Source: a virus
DNA: 25,133 nucleotides
Virus record (IMG/VR): IMGVR_UViG_3300010883_000419
Span: 1 to 25,133 of that record
Strand: one strand, 5' to 3'
In this document: piece after piece, positions 5,793 to 11,789 of the stretch
Position numbering within the stretch: the stretch's first letter is position 1
Layout: every line of letters starts with the position of its first letter
Program-made: the position numbers and the translations under genes
The notes under the pieces: generated by a model
Seen by the model: only the letters and a program-made list of their open reading frames with translations
What the model was told of the DNA's origin: nothing
The model's database searches: none

Positions 5793-6971
5793 ATGTCCGG
5801 AATTGATCCAAGAATATTAAAAGAATACGCTGAAACAGAAAGGCAACATCAAATTATTGACGCAGTAATTGAATGCGGCTCAAATCAAAAAGCATCAAAG
5901 AAATTAAAATGCGACAGAACCACAGTTGATAAAAGCATTAAAAGGATGGAAAGGTATGCTGCTAGGGAAGGTGTAGCCCCGCATAGGGACTTAATACACA
6001 AGACAGCAGAAGGCTTTGAAGCCAAGCGAATATCAACAGCATATAAAGCTGACGGGTCTGTAGGACTTCAGTGGGTAATTCAGGAGCCTGAAAAAAAGAG
6101 TCTAAAAGAACGTTTAGAGTTAATGATAGATGGTGTTAAAGATGACTTAAAAGGCTTTAAAAAAGCAGTTAAAGAGCCAGCAAAAGTTAACGCTGACTAT
6201 CTGGCTATGTATATGATAGGCGATCACCATTTTGGTATGCTTGCAGATTCAGAAACCAAGATTGACGATGATGATTGGGATGTAAAAATAGCGACTAAAA
6301 TATTAGTTGATGCTACTGACAGGCTGGCTAATAGAGTAGGCAATGCAGAAGTCGGTGTTTTGCTTAATGTAGGCGATTTTTTTCATGCCGATTCTAGCGC
6401 AAATACTACCACCAAAGGTACACCCGTTGATGTTGATACCCGTATAGGTAAGACATTTAAACTTGCTGGCAGACTATTCCAGATACTTATTAACAAAATG
6501 TTATTAACCCACAAAGAAATTGTGGTTATTAATGTAAGAGGCAACCATGATTCAGATATGGCTTGTCACCTGTCCAGTTCGTTAGAATTGCTATATAGCC
6601 AAGAACCTCGCGTTACCATCCTACCAAACTACTCAAAGTTTATTCATTATCAATGGCACAACAATCTATTCGTATTCCACCACGGGGATAGAATGAAGCA
6701 TGAGCAAATACTTCAAACGGTAATTAAAAACTTAGATGACCAGTGGAGCCAGTCGAAAAACCGCTATTGTCACCTTGGTCATATACACCACCATATCGCC
6801 AGAGAAATAGGTTCTATGCACTTTGAGCATTGGGGAAGCCTTACAAGCACAGATCAGTGGCATTCAGATTCTGGTTACGGAGCAGAGCGATCAATGACAG
6901 CTGTCGTATATCACAAAGACAACGGTGAAGATTCGCGGGTTAAAATAACGGTAGGAGCATTAGATGAGTAA
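5793..6971 (+). CDS. HTH-metallophosphoesterase (SbcD/Mre11-like phosphatase fold)
   Basis: A 392-residue protein. Residues ~1-60 form a homeodomain-like HTH (NQKASKKLKCDRTTVDKSIKRM), residues ~60-130 a charged linker, and ~135-380 a calcineurin-like metallophosphoesterase. All metal-binding motifs are present: GDHH (143-146), GDFFH (194-198), GNHD (250-253), HHGD (296-299) and GHIHHH (329-334). This class includes nucleases and phosphodiesterases such as SbcD. With a DNA-binding HTH, and with NinB and NinG as neighbours, a DNA end-processing or structure-specific nuclease role is likely, but the substrate is unproven. It begins 1 nt after the NinB stop and overlaps the next gene by 8 nt. Confidence 0.88.
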   Translation: MSGIDPRILKEYAETERQHQIIDAVIECGSNQKASKKLKCDRTTVDKSIKRMERYAAREGVAPHRDLIHKTAEGFEAKRISTAYKADGSVGLQWVIQEPEKKSLKERLELMIDGVKDDLKGFKKAVKEPAKVNADYLAMYMIGDHHFGMLADSETKIDDDDWDVKIATKILVDATDRLANRVGNAEVGVLLNVGDFFHADSSANTTTKGTPVDVDTRIGKTFKLAGRLFQILINKMLLTHKEIVVINVRGNHDSDMACHLSSSLELLYSQEPRVTILPNYSKFIHYQWHNNLFVFHHGDRMKHEQILQTVIKNLDDQWSQSKNRYCHLGHIHHHIAREIGSMHFEHWGSLTSTDQWHSDSGYGAERSMTAVVYHKDNGEDSRVKITVGALDE

Positions 6972-7152
6972 TGTTTTGCGATTCCCCCCTAAAGGCATAA
7001 CGGTTACAAAAATGGATTGCGAATGCGGATACCCTCTTGAGTTTTGGATGGGAGACGATGACTGTGCTTATGGAATGTGTGGTCGATGCAATCTTGAACA
7101 CCTTGATCAAGTAACTGTTCCTTCAGATGATATACAGGATTGGACGCATTGA
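6964..7152 (+). CDS. Small zinc-ribbon protein
   Basis: A 62-residue protein with four cysteines in a CxC...CxxC pattern (Cys19, Cys21, Cys39, Cys42), compatible with one structural zinc site, in an acidic C-terminal background. It is sandwiched between the metallophosphoesterase (8-nt overlap) and NinG (4-nt overlap), so it is certainly part of this operon. Function unknown; small zinc ribbons at this place in phage nin-type regions may be nucleic-acid or protein adaptors. Confidence 0.7.
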   Translation: MSNVLRFPPKGITVTKMDCECGYPLEFWMGDDDCAYGMCGRCNLEHLDQVTVPSDDIQDWTH

Positions 7153-7574
7153 GTAAAAAGAAATCAACTATTGCACAAGAAATTGATAAAGCGGCAAAGC
7201 TACTGCAACGCTATGTAAGGCTGAAATCATCCGATGACAACGGTTACTGCCAGTGCGTTAGTTGCGGGAGAATAGCACATTACGCGACGATGGATGGCGG
7301 GCATTATTATAGCCGTCGACATATCAGGTTGAAGTGCTTTGAAGAGAACGTGCATCCCCAGTGCAAGCGGTGCAATATGCTGATGAGCGACCCTGTTATT
7401 CATGACGCGTACAAGGCATTTATGGTTGATATGTATGGCGAAAGAAGAGTAAAGGCCATGAAAAAAATAACTTATTTGCCGCCTAAAAAGTTTAATAGGG
7501 ATGAAGTGATCCAATTCTCGCGTGACCTGAAAGAACGCATTAAAAATGAGGAGTGGCGCGTTGGAGAGGTTTAA
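7149..7574 (+). CDS. ninG: NinG/Rap-type recombination endonuclease
   Basis: A 141-residue protein of the lambda NinG (Rap) family, structure-specific endonucleases that act on recombination intermediates such as Holliday junctions and D-loops. Diagnostic patterns are 'CQCVSCGRIAHYATMDGGHYYSRRH', with a CxxC zinc pair and the GHY motif, then 'FEENVHPQCKRCNMLMSD', with a second CxxC and the N..QC..CN core, and 'Y...M...YGERRV'. The preferred start is TTG 7149: AGGA (7136-7139) lies 9 nt before it and it overlaps the preceding stop as TTGA. An in-frame TTG at 7140 would leave no room for that ribosome site. Last gene of the operon. Confidence 0.88.
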   Translation: MSKKKSTIAQEIDKAAKLLQRYVRLKSSDDNGYCQCVSCGRIAHYATMDGGHYYSRRHIRLKCFEENVHPQCKRCNMLMSDPVIHDAYKAFMVDMYGERRVKAMKKITYLPPKKFNRDEVIQFSRDLKERIKNEEWRVGEV

Positions 7575-7576
7575 AC

Positions 7577-7633
7577 ATGATCCTGAACGTGTCGTATTTT
7601 TGCAGTGATCTGTCCTTGTCTTTGCCTATATAA
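7577..7633 (+). CDS. Possible 18-residue leader peptide
   Basis: An 18-codon frame starting at ATG 7577, 8 nt after a good ribosome site (GGAGAGG, 7563-7569) at the end of the NinG gene. Its stop codon (7631-7633) lies inside the first palindrome of the operator pair. The peptide is Leu/Ser-rich with no recognised feature. It may be fortuitous; listed because of the ribosome site. Confidence 0.2.
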   Translation: MILNVSYFCSDLSLSLPI

Positions 7634-7676
7634 CTAAAAGTTATAAAAGGGTCCTGGTTATAACAACAAGTTATAA
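7629..7676. promoter_or_regulatory. Pair of perfect palindromic operator-like sites
   Basis: Site 1 is TATAACT-AAA-AGTTATA (7629-7645). Site 2 is TTATAAC-AACAA-GTTATAA (7658-7676). Both share the half-site TTATAAC/GTTATAA core, and their centres (7637 and 7667) are 30 bp apart, close to three helical turns. They lie directly upstream of the promoter at 7705-7733. The size and spacing suit two dimers of a small HTH regulator such as the Cro-like protein encoded at 3719-3931, but that pairing is inference. Confidence 0.6.
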
Positions 7677-7704
7677 AATAATATCGCATCAATTAACAAT
7701 AAAG

Positions 7705-7733
7705 TATACTTTGTCGATTATTTAAATTAAAAT
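7705..7733 (+). promoter_or_regulatory. Promoter P2 with conserved start-region motif
   Basis: TATACT (7705-7710), a 17-nt spacer and TAAAAT (7728-7733). ATTCAATAAAT follows after exactly 4 nt (7738-7748), the same geometry as at 1771/1776 and 8211/8216. The -35 is weak by consensus, so this promoter may depend on the factor that binds the upstream palindromes. It drives the gene at 7765. Confidence 0.55.
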
Positions 7734-7764
7734 ATACATTCAATAAATCGATAAGGAAGAAATT

Positions 7765-8142
7765 ATGAAATTAGGTACTGAAACAGGCTCTCTTATAAAT
7801 TATATCTACTCAACTGCTTGTTGCGAAGATATTAAAATTGGTGACCCCGCTACTTTAACAGGTTGGACTGATCGCTACGCGGCTACGGTTTCAAATTTGT
7901 TTACCAAAGGCAAATATGACTATATCTCGGTTCAACAAGATATTGCTGATGTTGTTGGCGGCACAGGTTACGGAGATGAGGTTTATGAATATAGCCGAAA
8001 TCCTAACGCTCACGAAGTTACATTCCGAATAGTAGATGGTCGGTTAAAACCTGTCTACAAAAGCGAACATGGCCGCTGGGTAAAAGGCAGTGGAGGTTGC
8101 TACGTAGGACGGAGAGACCAATACAGAGACCCATCATTCTAA
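7765..8142 (+). CDS. Hypothetical early protein (KLGTETGSLIN type)
   Basis: A 125-residue protein in a transcription unit of its own, flanked by promoter P2 and a GC hairpin. The opening 'KLGTETGSLINYI' and the 'GDPATLTGWTDRYAATV' segment (about residues 26-42) are patterns I recall from uncharacterised phage early proteins. The C-terminal half is basic and Gly/Tyr-rich. The N-terminus also resembles the start of the protein at 8612-8863 (HPETGAEIANLIN). There is a clear ribosome site (AAGGAAG, 7752-7758). Placement under its own operator-controlled promoter suggests a timed or highly expressed product. Function unknown. Confidence 0.75.
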   Translation: MKLGTETGSLINYIYSTACCEDIKIGDPATLTGWTDRYAATVSNLFTKGKYDYISVQQDIADVVGGTGYGDEVYEYSRNPNAHEVTFRIVDGRLKPVYKSEHGRWVKGSGGCYVGRRDQYRDPSF

Positions 8143-8149
8143 ATCAACC

Positions 8150-8163
8150 GCCCCTTCGGGGGC
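8150..8163 (+). terminator. GC hairpin with TTCG tetraloop (possible terminator)
   Basis: GCCCC (8150-8154), the stable TTCG tetraloop, GGGGC (8159-8163), 7 nt after the stop of the 7765 gene and just before the next promoter. There is no T-run on the + strand, so it is an imperfect intrinsic terminator or an RNA-stabilising 3' hairpin. Confidence 0.45.
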
Positions 8164-8182
8164 AAATTAGTTTACAAAAAGG

Positions 8183-8211
8183 TTTACAGTAGTGTATATG
8201 CCATATAGTAT
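8183..8211 (+). promoter_or_regulatory. Promoter P3 with conserved start-region motif
   Basis: TTTACA (8183-8188), a 17-nt spacer and TAGTAT (8206-8211), then ATTCAATCAAT after 4 nt (8216-8226), identical to the motif after P1. A second TTTACA lies at 8171-8176. It drives the gene cluster 8248-9676. Confidence 0.75.
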
Positions 8212-8247
8212 ATACATTCAATCAATCAAAAAACAAAGGCTAATCAA

Positions 8248-8610
8248 ATGACTATTGAAACTGTAAAGCAAAACCTTGAACTGCTAATTGCTAACATTCA
8301 GCCATCTTATAAAAATTGGGATGGTGATCTAATTGACCTGACAGATTACGACAAAGATTCGGCTTGTTATAAATTTCTATTGCAAATGGACAGCTGGTTA
8401 GACGATGTTCTTCCACCATGTATTAGTAATCAAAAATACTTTTTGGATGTGTTATATATGGATATCGAGTCTGATGCGTGTTCAAACTTGCTGAAGAATG
8501 CTATCTATTTGCACCTTGAACCTTTGTTGCGCGATTTAGTGCAAGAGGCGTATTATATTGTTAACAACATCCAACCTGAACCTTTTGCTGGATATGAGAG
8601 GGGAGAATAA
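8248..8610 (+). CDS. Hypothetical acidic early protein
   Basis: A 120-residue acidic, apparently all-helical soluble protein rich in Leu, Asp and Tyr. No domain is recognised. It is the first gene after promoter P3, whose predicted start site lies about 30 nt upstream, and it ends 1 nt before the ATG of the next gene. Acidic early proteins of this size can be host-directed inhibitors or DNA mimics, but nothing here establishes that. Confidence 0.7.
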   Translation: MTIETVKQNLELLIANIQPSYKNWDGDLIDLTDYDKDSACYKFLLQMDSWLDDVLPPCISNQKYFLDVLYMDIESDACSNLLKNAIYLHLEPLLRDLVQEAYYIVNNIQPEPFAGYERGE

Positions 8611-8611
8611 A

Positions 8612-8863
8612 ATGATTAGATTACACCCCGAAACAGGGGCTGAAATTGCAAACCTGATTAATACCATTGACGCGTCAGAAATCATGCTGAGAAAATCAGG
8701 CACCGACCTAATTGAACAAATGTATTGGATGTCCAAGAAATTTAAAGCAATTATTTCCTTAACAGAAAATTACGGAATACCGCATTCTAATTATAATTTA
8801 GCTGTTAAAAATATGAAGCTTGATATGTACGCAAACGCTACACTCTCAGGAGAAGCAGAATGA
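8612..8863 (+). CDS. Hypothetical early protein
   Basis: An 83-residue, mostly helical protein of unknown function. The start is the ATG at 8612, preceded by GGGGAG (8600-8605). A longer in-frame reading back to a TTG at 8558 would overlap the upstream gene and lacks a ribosome site. The N-terminus (RLHPETGAEIANLIN) echoes the protein at 7765 (KLGTETGSLINYI), which may reflect a shared short motif. It overlaps the next gene by 4 nt (ATGA). Confidence 0.65.
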   Translation: MIRLHPETGAEIANLINTIDASEIMLRKSGTDLIEQMYWMSKKFKAIISLTENYGIPHSNYNLAVKNMKLDMYANATLSGEAE

Positions 8864-9111
8864 AAACTACGGATTATAATGGCTGGACAAATCGAAACAC
8901 TTGGCTTGTAAATTTACATTTTGGTGGTATATTGCAAGATTGTGCTAATGATGACGGTGAAATTTCTACTTTAATTCAAGAAATTTTTCTTGATCACCTT
9001 GATCTGGAAACTAAACATCTGGATGCTACTGTTATGGATTTTTTAGATATTGAAGGAATTAACTGGGATGAACTTGCCGAATGGTATAAGGAGGGTGCAG
9101 ACCATGCTTAA
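8860..9111 (+). CDS. YNGWxNxxTWxVNL-family phage protein
   Basis: An 83-residue acidic protein opening with YNGWTNRNTWLVNLHF (about residues 5-20). This signature is widespread in small uncharacterised early proteins of many phages; I believe it corresponds to a DUF family but will not state the number with certainty. The C-terminal part is Asp/Glu/Leu-rich and helical. The start overlaps the previous stop (ATGA). The last codons overlap the next gene by 8 nt and contain its strong ribosome site. Function unknown; early expression under P3 is inferred. Confidence 0.75.
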   Translation: MKTTDYNGWTNRNTWLVNLHFGGILQDCANDDGEISTLIQEIFLDHLDLETKHLDATVMDFLDIEGINWDELAEWYKEGADHA

Positions 9112-9274
9112 TAATCATTCTGTTAGTTATACGCAAATTAAAGATATTGATAAAGCCAAGCTAGAACGCCAAGAAAATCGTATCGGATTAATTGGTTCAG
9201 TGGTTTTGTTTGCTCTTTATTGTATTGTTTCAACTATGGAGTATAACGACTGTATTAACTTAGGGGTATGCTAA
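9104..9274 (+). CDS. Small single-pass membrane protein
   Basis: A 56-residue protein: a polar N-terminal ~27 residues containing a charged helix, then one hydrophobic segment (about residues 27-45) and a short Cys-containing tail. I chose the ATG at 9104 because AAGGAGG (9088-9094) is an ideal ribosome site 9 nt upstream. An in-frame TTG at 9050 lies deep inside the upstream gene. First of three consecutive single-TM proteins. Function unknown. Confidence 0.65.
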   Translation: MLNNHSVSYTQIKDIDKAKLERQENRIGLIGSVVLFALYCIVSTMEYNDCINLGVC

Positions 9275-9480
9275 TGCAAATTCTTATGGGAATATTAGTC
9301 TGTTCTGCTTTACTGGTAATGCTACAGGGTTCATGGCTGATGGTCATGGACGCAGAAGAACGGCATAAAAAGCGTCAAGAAAAAAAGCACATCGAAGCTG
9401 ATGACGAACCAGACAATCACTGGGTAAGGCTACGAAAAGCTTATCCAGCAATAGAAAAAGAGGATATCCACAATGGATAA
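9274..9480 (+). CDS. Small membrane protein with charged cytoplasmic tail
   Basis: A 68-residue protein with an N-terminal hydrophobic segment (about residues 2-24) followed by a highly charged Lys/Glu/His/Asp region (29-68). The ATG at 9274 overlaps the preceding stop as TAATG and has AGGGG (9262-9266) 7 nt upstream. An ATG two codons earlier (9268) is too close to that site. Expected in the inner membrane with the charged tail in the cytoplasm. Second of three membrane proteins. Function unknown. Confidence 0.65.
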   Translation: MQILMGILVCSALLVMLQGSWLMVMDAEERHKKRQEKKHIEADDEPDNHWVRLRKAYPAIEKEDIHNG

Positions 9481-9676
9481 TGTGAAAAAGTTTATTGACA
9501 AAGCGCATAAAAGTGCTGACAAAGCCATTTCAAGGGCGCAGAAAAATGCGTCTAGTCTTGATATAGAGCCAATTAAAGAGTGGATGTTTAAGCCGATAGT
9601 TGTAAAACAGATTTACTTTTTTGGGGCTTATGTGGCATTGTTTCTCATAGCAATGTACAAGCTGTTTAGTTTTTAG
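9473..9676 (+). CDS. Small tail-anchored membrane protein
   Basis: A 67-residue protein with a basic, alanine-rich amphipathic helix (about residues 1-30) and a C-terminal hydrophobic segment (about 44-64) ending almost at the stop. It overlaps the previous gene by 8 nt and has AGAGGA (9461-9466) as ribosome site. Last gene of the P3 operon, followed by a long non-coding region. Small early membrane proteins in phages often act in superinfection exclusion or host membrane remodelling; here that is only a possibility. Confidence 0.65.
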   Translation: MDNVKKFIDKAHKSADKAISRAQKNASSLDIEPIKEWMFKPIVVKQIYFFGAYVALFLIAMYKLFSF

Positions 9677-9963
9677 TCAACCGAGGTGTCATTACCTCTC
9701 CGACCAGAGTGATCCACTGGTGGTTAGTACGGATCAGGCCGAGGTTACTTTTGACCTTTTGACCCAGACTTGTCCACTGGGGAGCCGAAACGGACTTTAT
9801 ACCATAGATGGTATTAAAGGCATCAACATCAATCATTTCAAATCATACTGTTTAGTCTTTATAATTGCGATCCACTAACCAACTGGATACTACCGTGATT
9901 ATTTACATGATTATTTTCATCCTCGCCTCTCTGTCAGCCGTAGCCGTTGACGATCTAACATAG
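9677..9963 (+). ncRNA. Hairpin-array region, candidate structured RNA
   Basis: No gene is convincing here. Hairpins found by eye: GAGGT/ACCTC (9683-9698); ACCAG/CTGGT with a 9-nt loop (9703-9721); AGGTTA/TGACCT followed by TTT (9742-9760), which could terminate the upstream operon; CCCAG/CTGGG with a 9-nt loop (9763-9781); CTTTATACCA/TGGTATTAAAG with one bulge and a TAGA loop (9795-9819); ATCCA/TGGAT with a 9-nt loop near 9870-9888. The second and fourth hairpins are near-copies (CCAGAGTGATCCACTGG and CCAGACTTGTCCACTGG). No tRNA or known RNA family is recognised. Confidence 0.4.
9895..9963 (+). CDS. Possible 22-residue hydrophobic peptide
   Basis: A short frame from GTG 9895 (or ATG 9907) to TAG 9961-9963, encoding a very hydrophobic peptide with an acidic end. 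No good ribosome site is visible. The stop abuts the -35 of the next promoter. Probably chance, noted for completeness. Confidence 0.12.
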   Translation: MIIYMIIFILASLSAVAVDDLT

Positions 9964-9993
9964 TTTACATTTCAGTTTAAAACCCGCTACAAT
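9964..9993 (+). promoter_or_regulatory. Sigma70-like promoter for modification/late region
   Basis: TTTACA (9964-9969), then TACAAT (9988-9993) with an 18-nt spacer. It lies 30 nt before the gene at 10024 and is the last promoter-like site I find before the long run of modification and virion genes. The ATTCAATCAAT motif of P1-P3 is absent, so it may belong to a different temporal class. Confidence 0.6.
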
Positions 9994-10023
9994 ACCCTAG
10001 CTTAACTGCCACAGGGTTAAAAT

Positions 10024-10287
10024 ATGACTAAAAAAACAATATCATGCTTACTTGGTGAGTGTGCTTTATTGCAGATGCCTGACTTGCTTGAGGAGTTTAA
10101 CGGCATTATGGACTCATTTTGTAGCGGCACCTCTCCTAGTTATTTAACAATAAATGAAATTGATTCATGGTGCTTAAAGGTAACTAATGCAATTGACTGT
10201 AATAAATCTAATGTCGGAATTGCACTAGGCGATATAGTTGATATTAGAATCAATGTAAGCAATAAAAAATTCGGGACTGAGCAATGA
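10024..10287 (+). CDS. Hypothetical protein, first gene of modification operon
   Basis: An 87-residue soluble protein with four cysteines (near residues 8, 13, 33 and 50) not arranged as a clear zinc motif, and no recognised domain. It is the first gene after the 9964 promoter and overlaps the ParB-like gene by 4 nt (ATGA), so it is co-expressed with the base-modification genes. Its size and lack of similarity to anything I recognise prevent a functional guess. Confidence 0.65.
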   Translation: MTKKTISCLLGECALLQMPDLLEEFNGIMDSFCSGTSPSYLTINEIDSWCLKVTNAIDCNKSNVGIALGDIVDIRINVSNKKFGTEQ

Positions 10288-10907
10288 ATCTAGCAATAAA
10301 TTACAAAGAAACTAAAGAAATAATCCCTTACATAAACAACTCAAGAACCCATAGTGAATCGCAAGTTCAGCAAGTGGCGTCAAGCATTAAAGAATTTGGA
10401 TTTACCAACCCTATCTTGATAGATCAAGATGGCGGGATTATAGCTGGCCATGGTCGGCTCTTAGCGGCTCAACTGCTAAACTTGAAGACTGTCCCAACAA
10501 TAACGATAGAAGGTTTAACTGAATTCCAGAAAAAAGCGTACGTTATCGCGGACAACAAGCTTGCTATGAATTCAGGATGGAATGAGGAATTGCTTCGTCT
10601 TGAAATAGAGGCTTTGCAAGAAATAGACTTTAATCTTAACGTAATAGGCTTTGATGACGGTGAGCTTGCTACTTTGTTTTTGGACATTGAAGAGGGTGGT
10701 ACTGATGCGGAAGAAGAGTGGGACAATATGCCTGAATTCGACCAACCCGACGATACAAGCTTCAGAAAAATTATAGTGCATTTTGATACGCCGGAGGACG
10801 TGGCTGAATTTTGTTCTTTAATAGGCCAGCCTGATACTGGCAAAACAAAGTCAATTTGGTATCCGCAAAAAGAAAGAAACGACTATGAAGCAATGAGATA
10901 TAAATGA
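10284..10907 (+). CDS. ParB-like domain protein
   Basis: A 207-residue protein. Residues ~1-95 form a ParB/Srx-like domain: 'I.PYINNSRTHSESQVQQVASSIKEFGFTNPILID', the nucleotide-site motif GIIAGHGRLLAA (51-62), and ADNKLAMNSGW (89-99), typical of phage ParB-like proteins. A helical region and an acidic linker follow, then a small C-terminal domain (about 155-205, FRKIIVHFDTPEDVAEFCSLIG). This is not a plasmid-partition ParB (no HTH). Proteins of this type often accompany phage DNA methylases or base-hypermodification enzymes, and ParB domains can bind or hydrolyse CTP. Here it overlaps the glycosyltransferase gene (ATGA), so a role in the modification pathway is inferred. Confidence 0.82.
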   Translation: MNLAINYKETKEIIPYINNSRTHSESQVQQVASSIKEFGFTNPILIDQDGGIIAGHGRLLAAQLLNLKTVPTITIEGLTEFQKKAYVIADNKLAMNSGWNEELLRLEIEALQEIDFNLNVIGFDDGELATLFLDIEEGGTDAEEEWDNMPEFDQPDDTSFRKIIVHFDTPEDVAEFCSLIGQPDTGKTKSIWYPQKERNDYEAMRYK

Positions 10908-11788
10908 ATTCAGATAATTACCCGCAATTTCCGCTTTATATCCCATCGCTTGGCCGTCATAAATATATGATTACAAGCCGAGCCTTAACTTTAATGGGAG
11001 TAAAGCATAATATTGTTGTCGAACCTCACGAGGTTAAGTTGTATGAAAATGCTGTTAAGCGGGACAAGCTGCTAACTACTGTTATTCCGCTAGATATGTC
11101 TTTTAAACAAAAGTATGATTATTGTGATTCTTTTGGAACCACAAGATCAACCGGTAGTGGACCAGCTAGAAACTTTATTTGGGAGCACGCTAAAGCTACA
11201 GGTGCAACACATCACTGGATTATGGATGACAATATATCCAGCTTTAGGCGTTTAAATAAAAATACAAAGATTAAATGCGAATCTCCTGCATTTTGGCGGT
11301 CAATGGAAGACTTTGCATTACGTTATAAAAACGTAGGCATGAGTGGTCCACATTATGCTATGTTTGCCCCTGCCAAGGCTCATAGGCCACCGTTCTTAAC
11401 TAATACAAGAATATATTCTTGCAACCTAATAAGAAATGACCTTCCTTTTAGATGGCGAGGCAGATATAACGAAGATACCATTTTGTCGCTCGATATGCTT
11501 AAAGCGGGTTGGTGCACTATATTATATTATGCATTTTTGCAGGAAAAGCTTGCAACTCAGACGGTTAAAGGAGGAAATACTGATTCTGTTTATACCGACG
11601 GAACAGCAAATAAGTCTTTAATGCTTGTGAATGAACACCCAGATGTATCTGTTGTTAGCATGAAATATGGTCGAACGCACCATCATGTAAGCTATGAAAA
11701 TTTTAAATGGATGAAGCTTATAAAGCATGATCATGTTAAAAAGACAGGTCAGAACAAAGATTACGGCATGGGGTTAAGAAAAAAATAG
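10904..11788 (+). CDS. TET-associated-type glycosyltransferase (TAGT), putative DNA base glycosyltransferase
   Basis: A 294-residue protein matching my recollection of the TAGT family, described by comparative genomics as glycosyltransferases encoded beside phage TET/JBP oxygenases. Landmarks are LYIPSLGR near the N-terminus (11-18), NIVVEPHEV (36-44), GSGPARNFIWEHA (84-96), the nucleotide-sugar/metal motif WIMDDNI (105-111), a conserved RWRGRYNEDT block (183-192), KGGN (222-225) and a YGRTHHHVSY block (255-264). It is expected to transfer a sugar from a nucleotide donor to a hydroxylated base in DNA. The two following genes can make or alter a UDP-sugar. It begins 4 nt inside the ParB-like gene. 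No base hydroxylase is in this window, so the acceptor is unknown. Confidence 0.75.
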   Translation: MNSDNYPQFPLYIPSLGRHKYMITSRALTLMGVKHNIVVEPHEVKLYENAVKRDKLLTTVIPLDMSFKQKYDYCDSFGTTRSTGSGPARNFIWEHAKATGATHHWIMDDNISSFRRLNKNTKIKCESPAFWRSMEDFALRYKNVGMSGPHYAMFAPAKAHRPPFLTNTRIYSCNLIRNDLPFRWRGRYNEDTILSLDMLKAGWCTILYYAFLQEKLATQTVKGGNTDSVYTDGTANKSLMLVNEHPDVSVVSMKYGRTHHHVSYENFKWMKLIKHDHVKKTGQNKDYGMGLRKK

Positions 11789-11789
11789 G

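Noticed and set aside
8558-8611. Upstream extension of the 8612 gene to a TTG
   Set aside because: The extension overlaps the previous gene by more than 50 nt and has no ribosome site, whereas ATG 8612 has GGGGAG.
9677-9800. Possible tRNA in the hairpin-rich gap
   Set aside because: No acceptor stem with CCA-adjacent pairing and no T-arm GGTTCRA motif. The hairpins do not form a cloverleaf.
10284-10907. Plasmid-type partition ParB
   Set aside because: It lacks the central HTH domain and a ParA partner. It matches the short phage ParB-like domain proteins found with modification enzymes.
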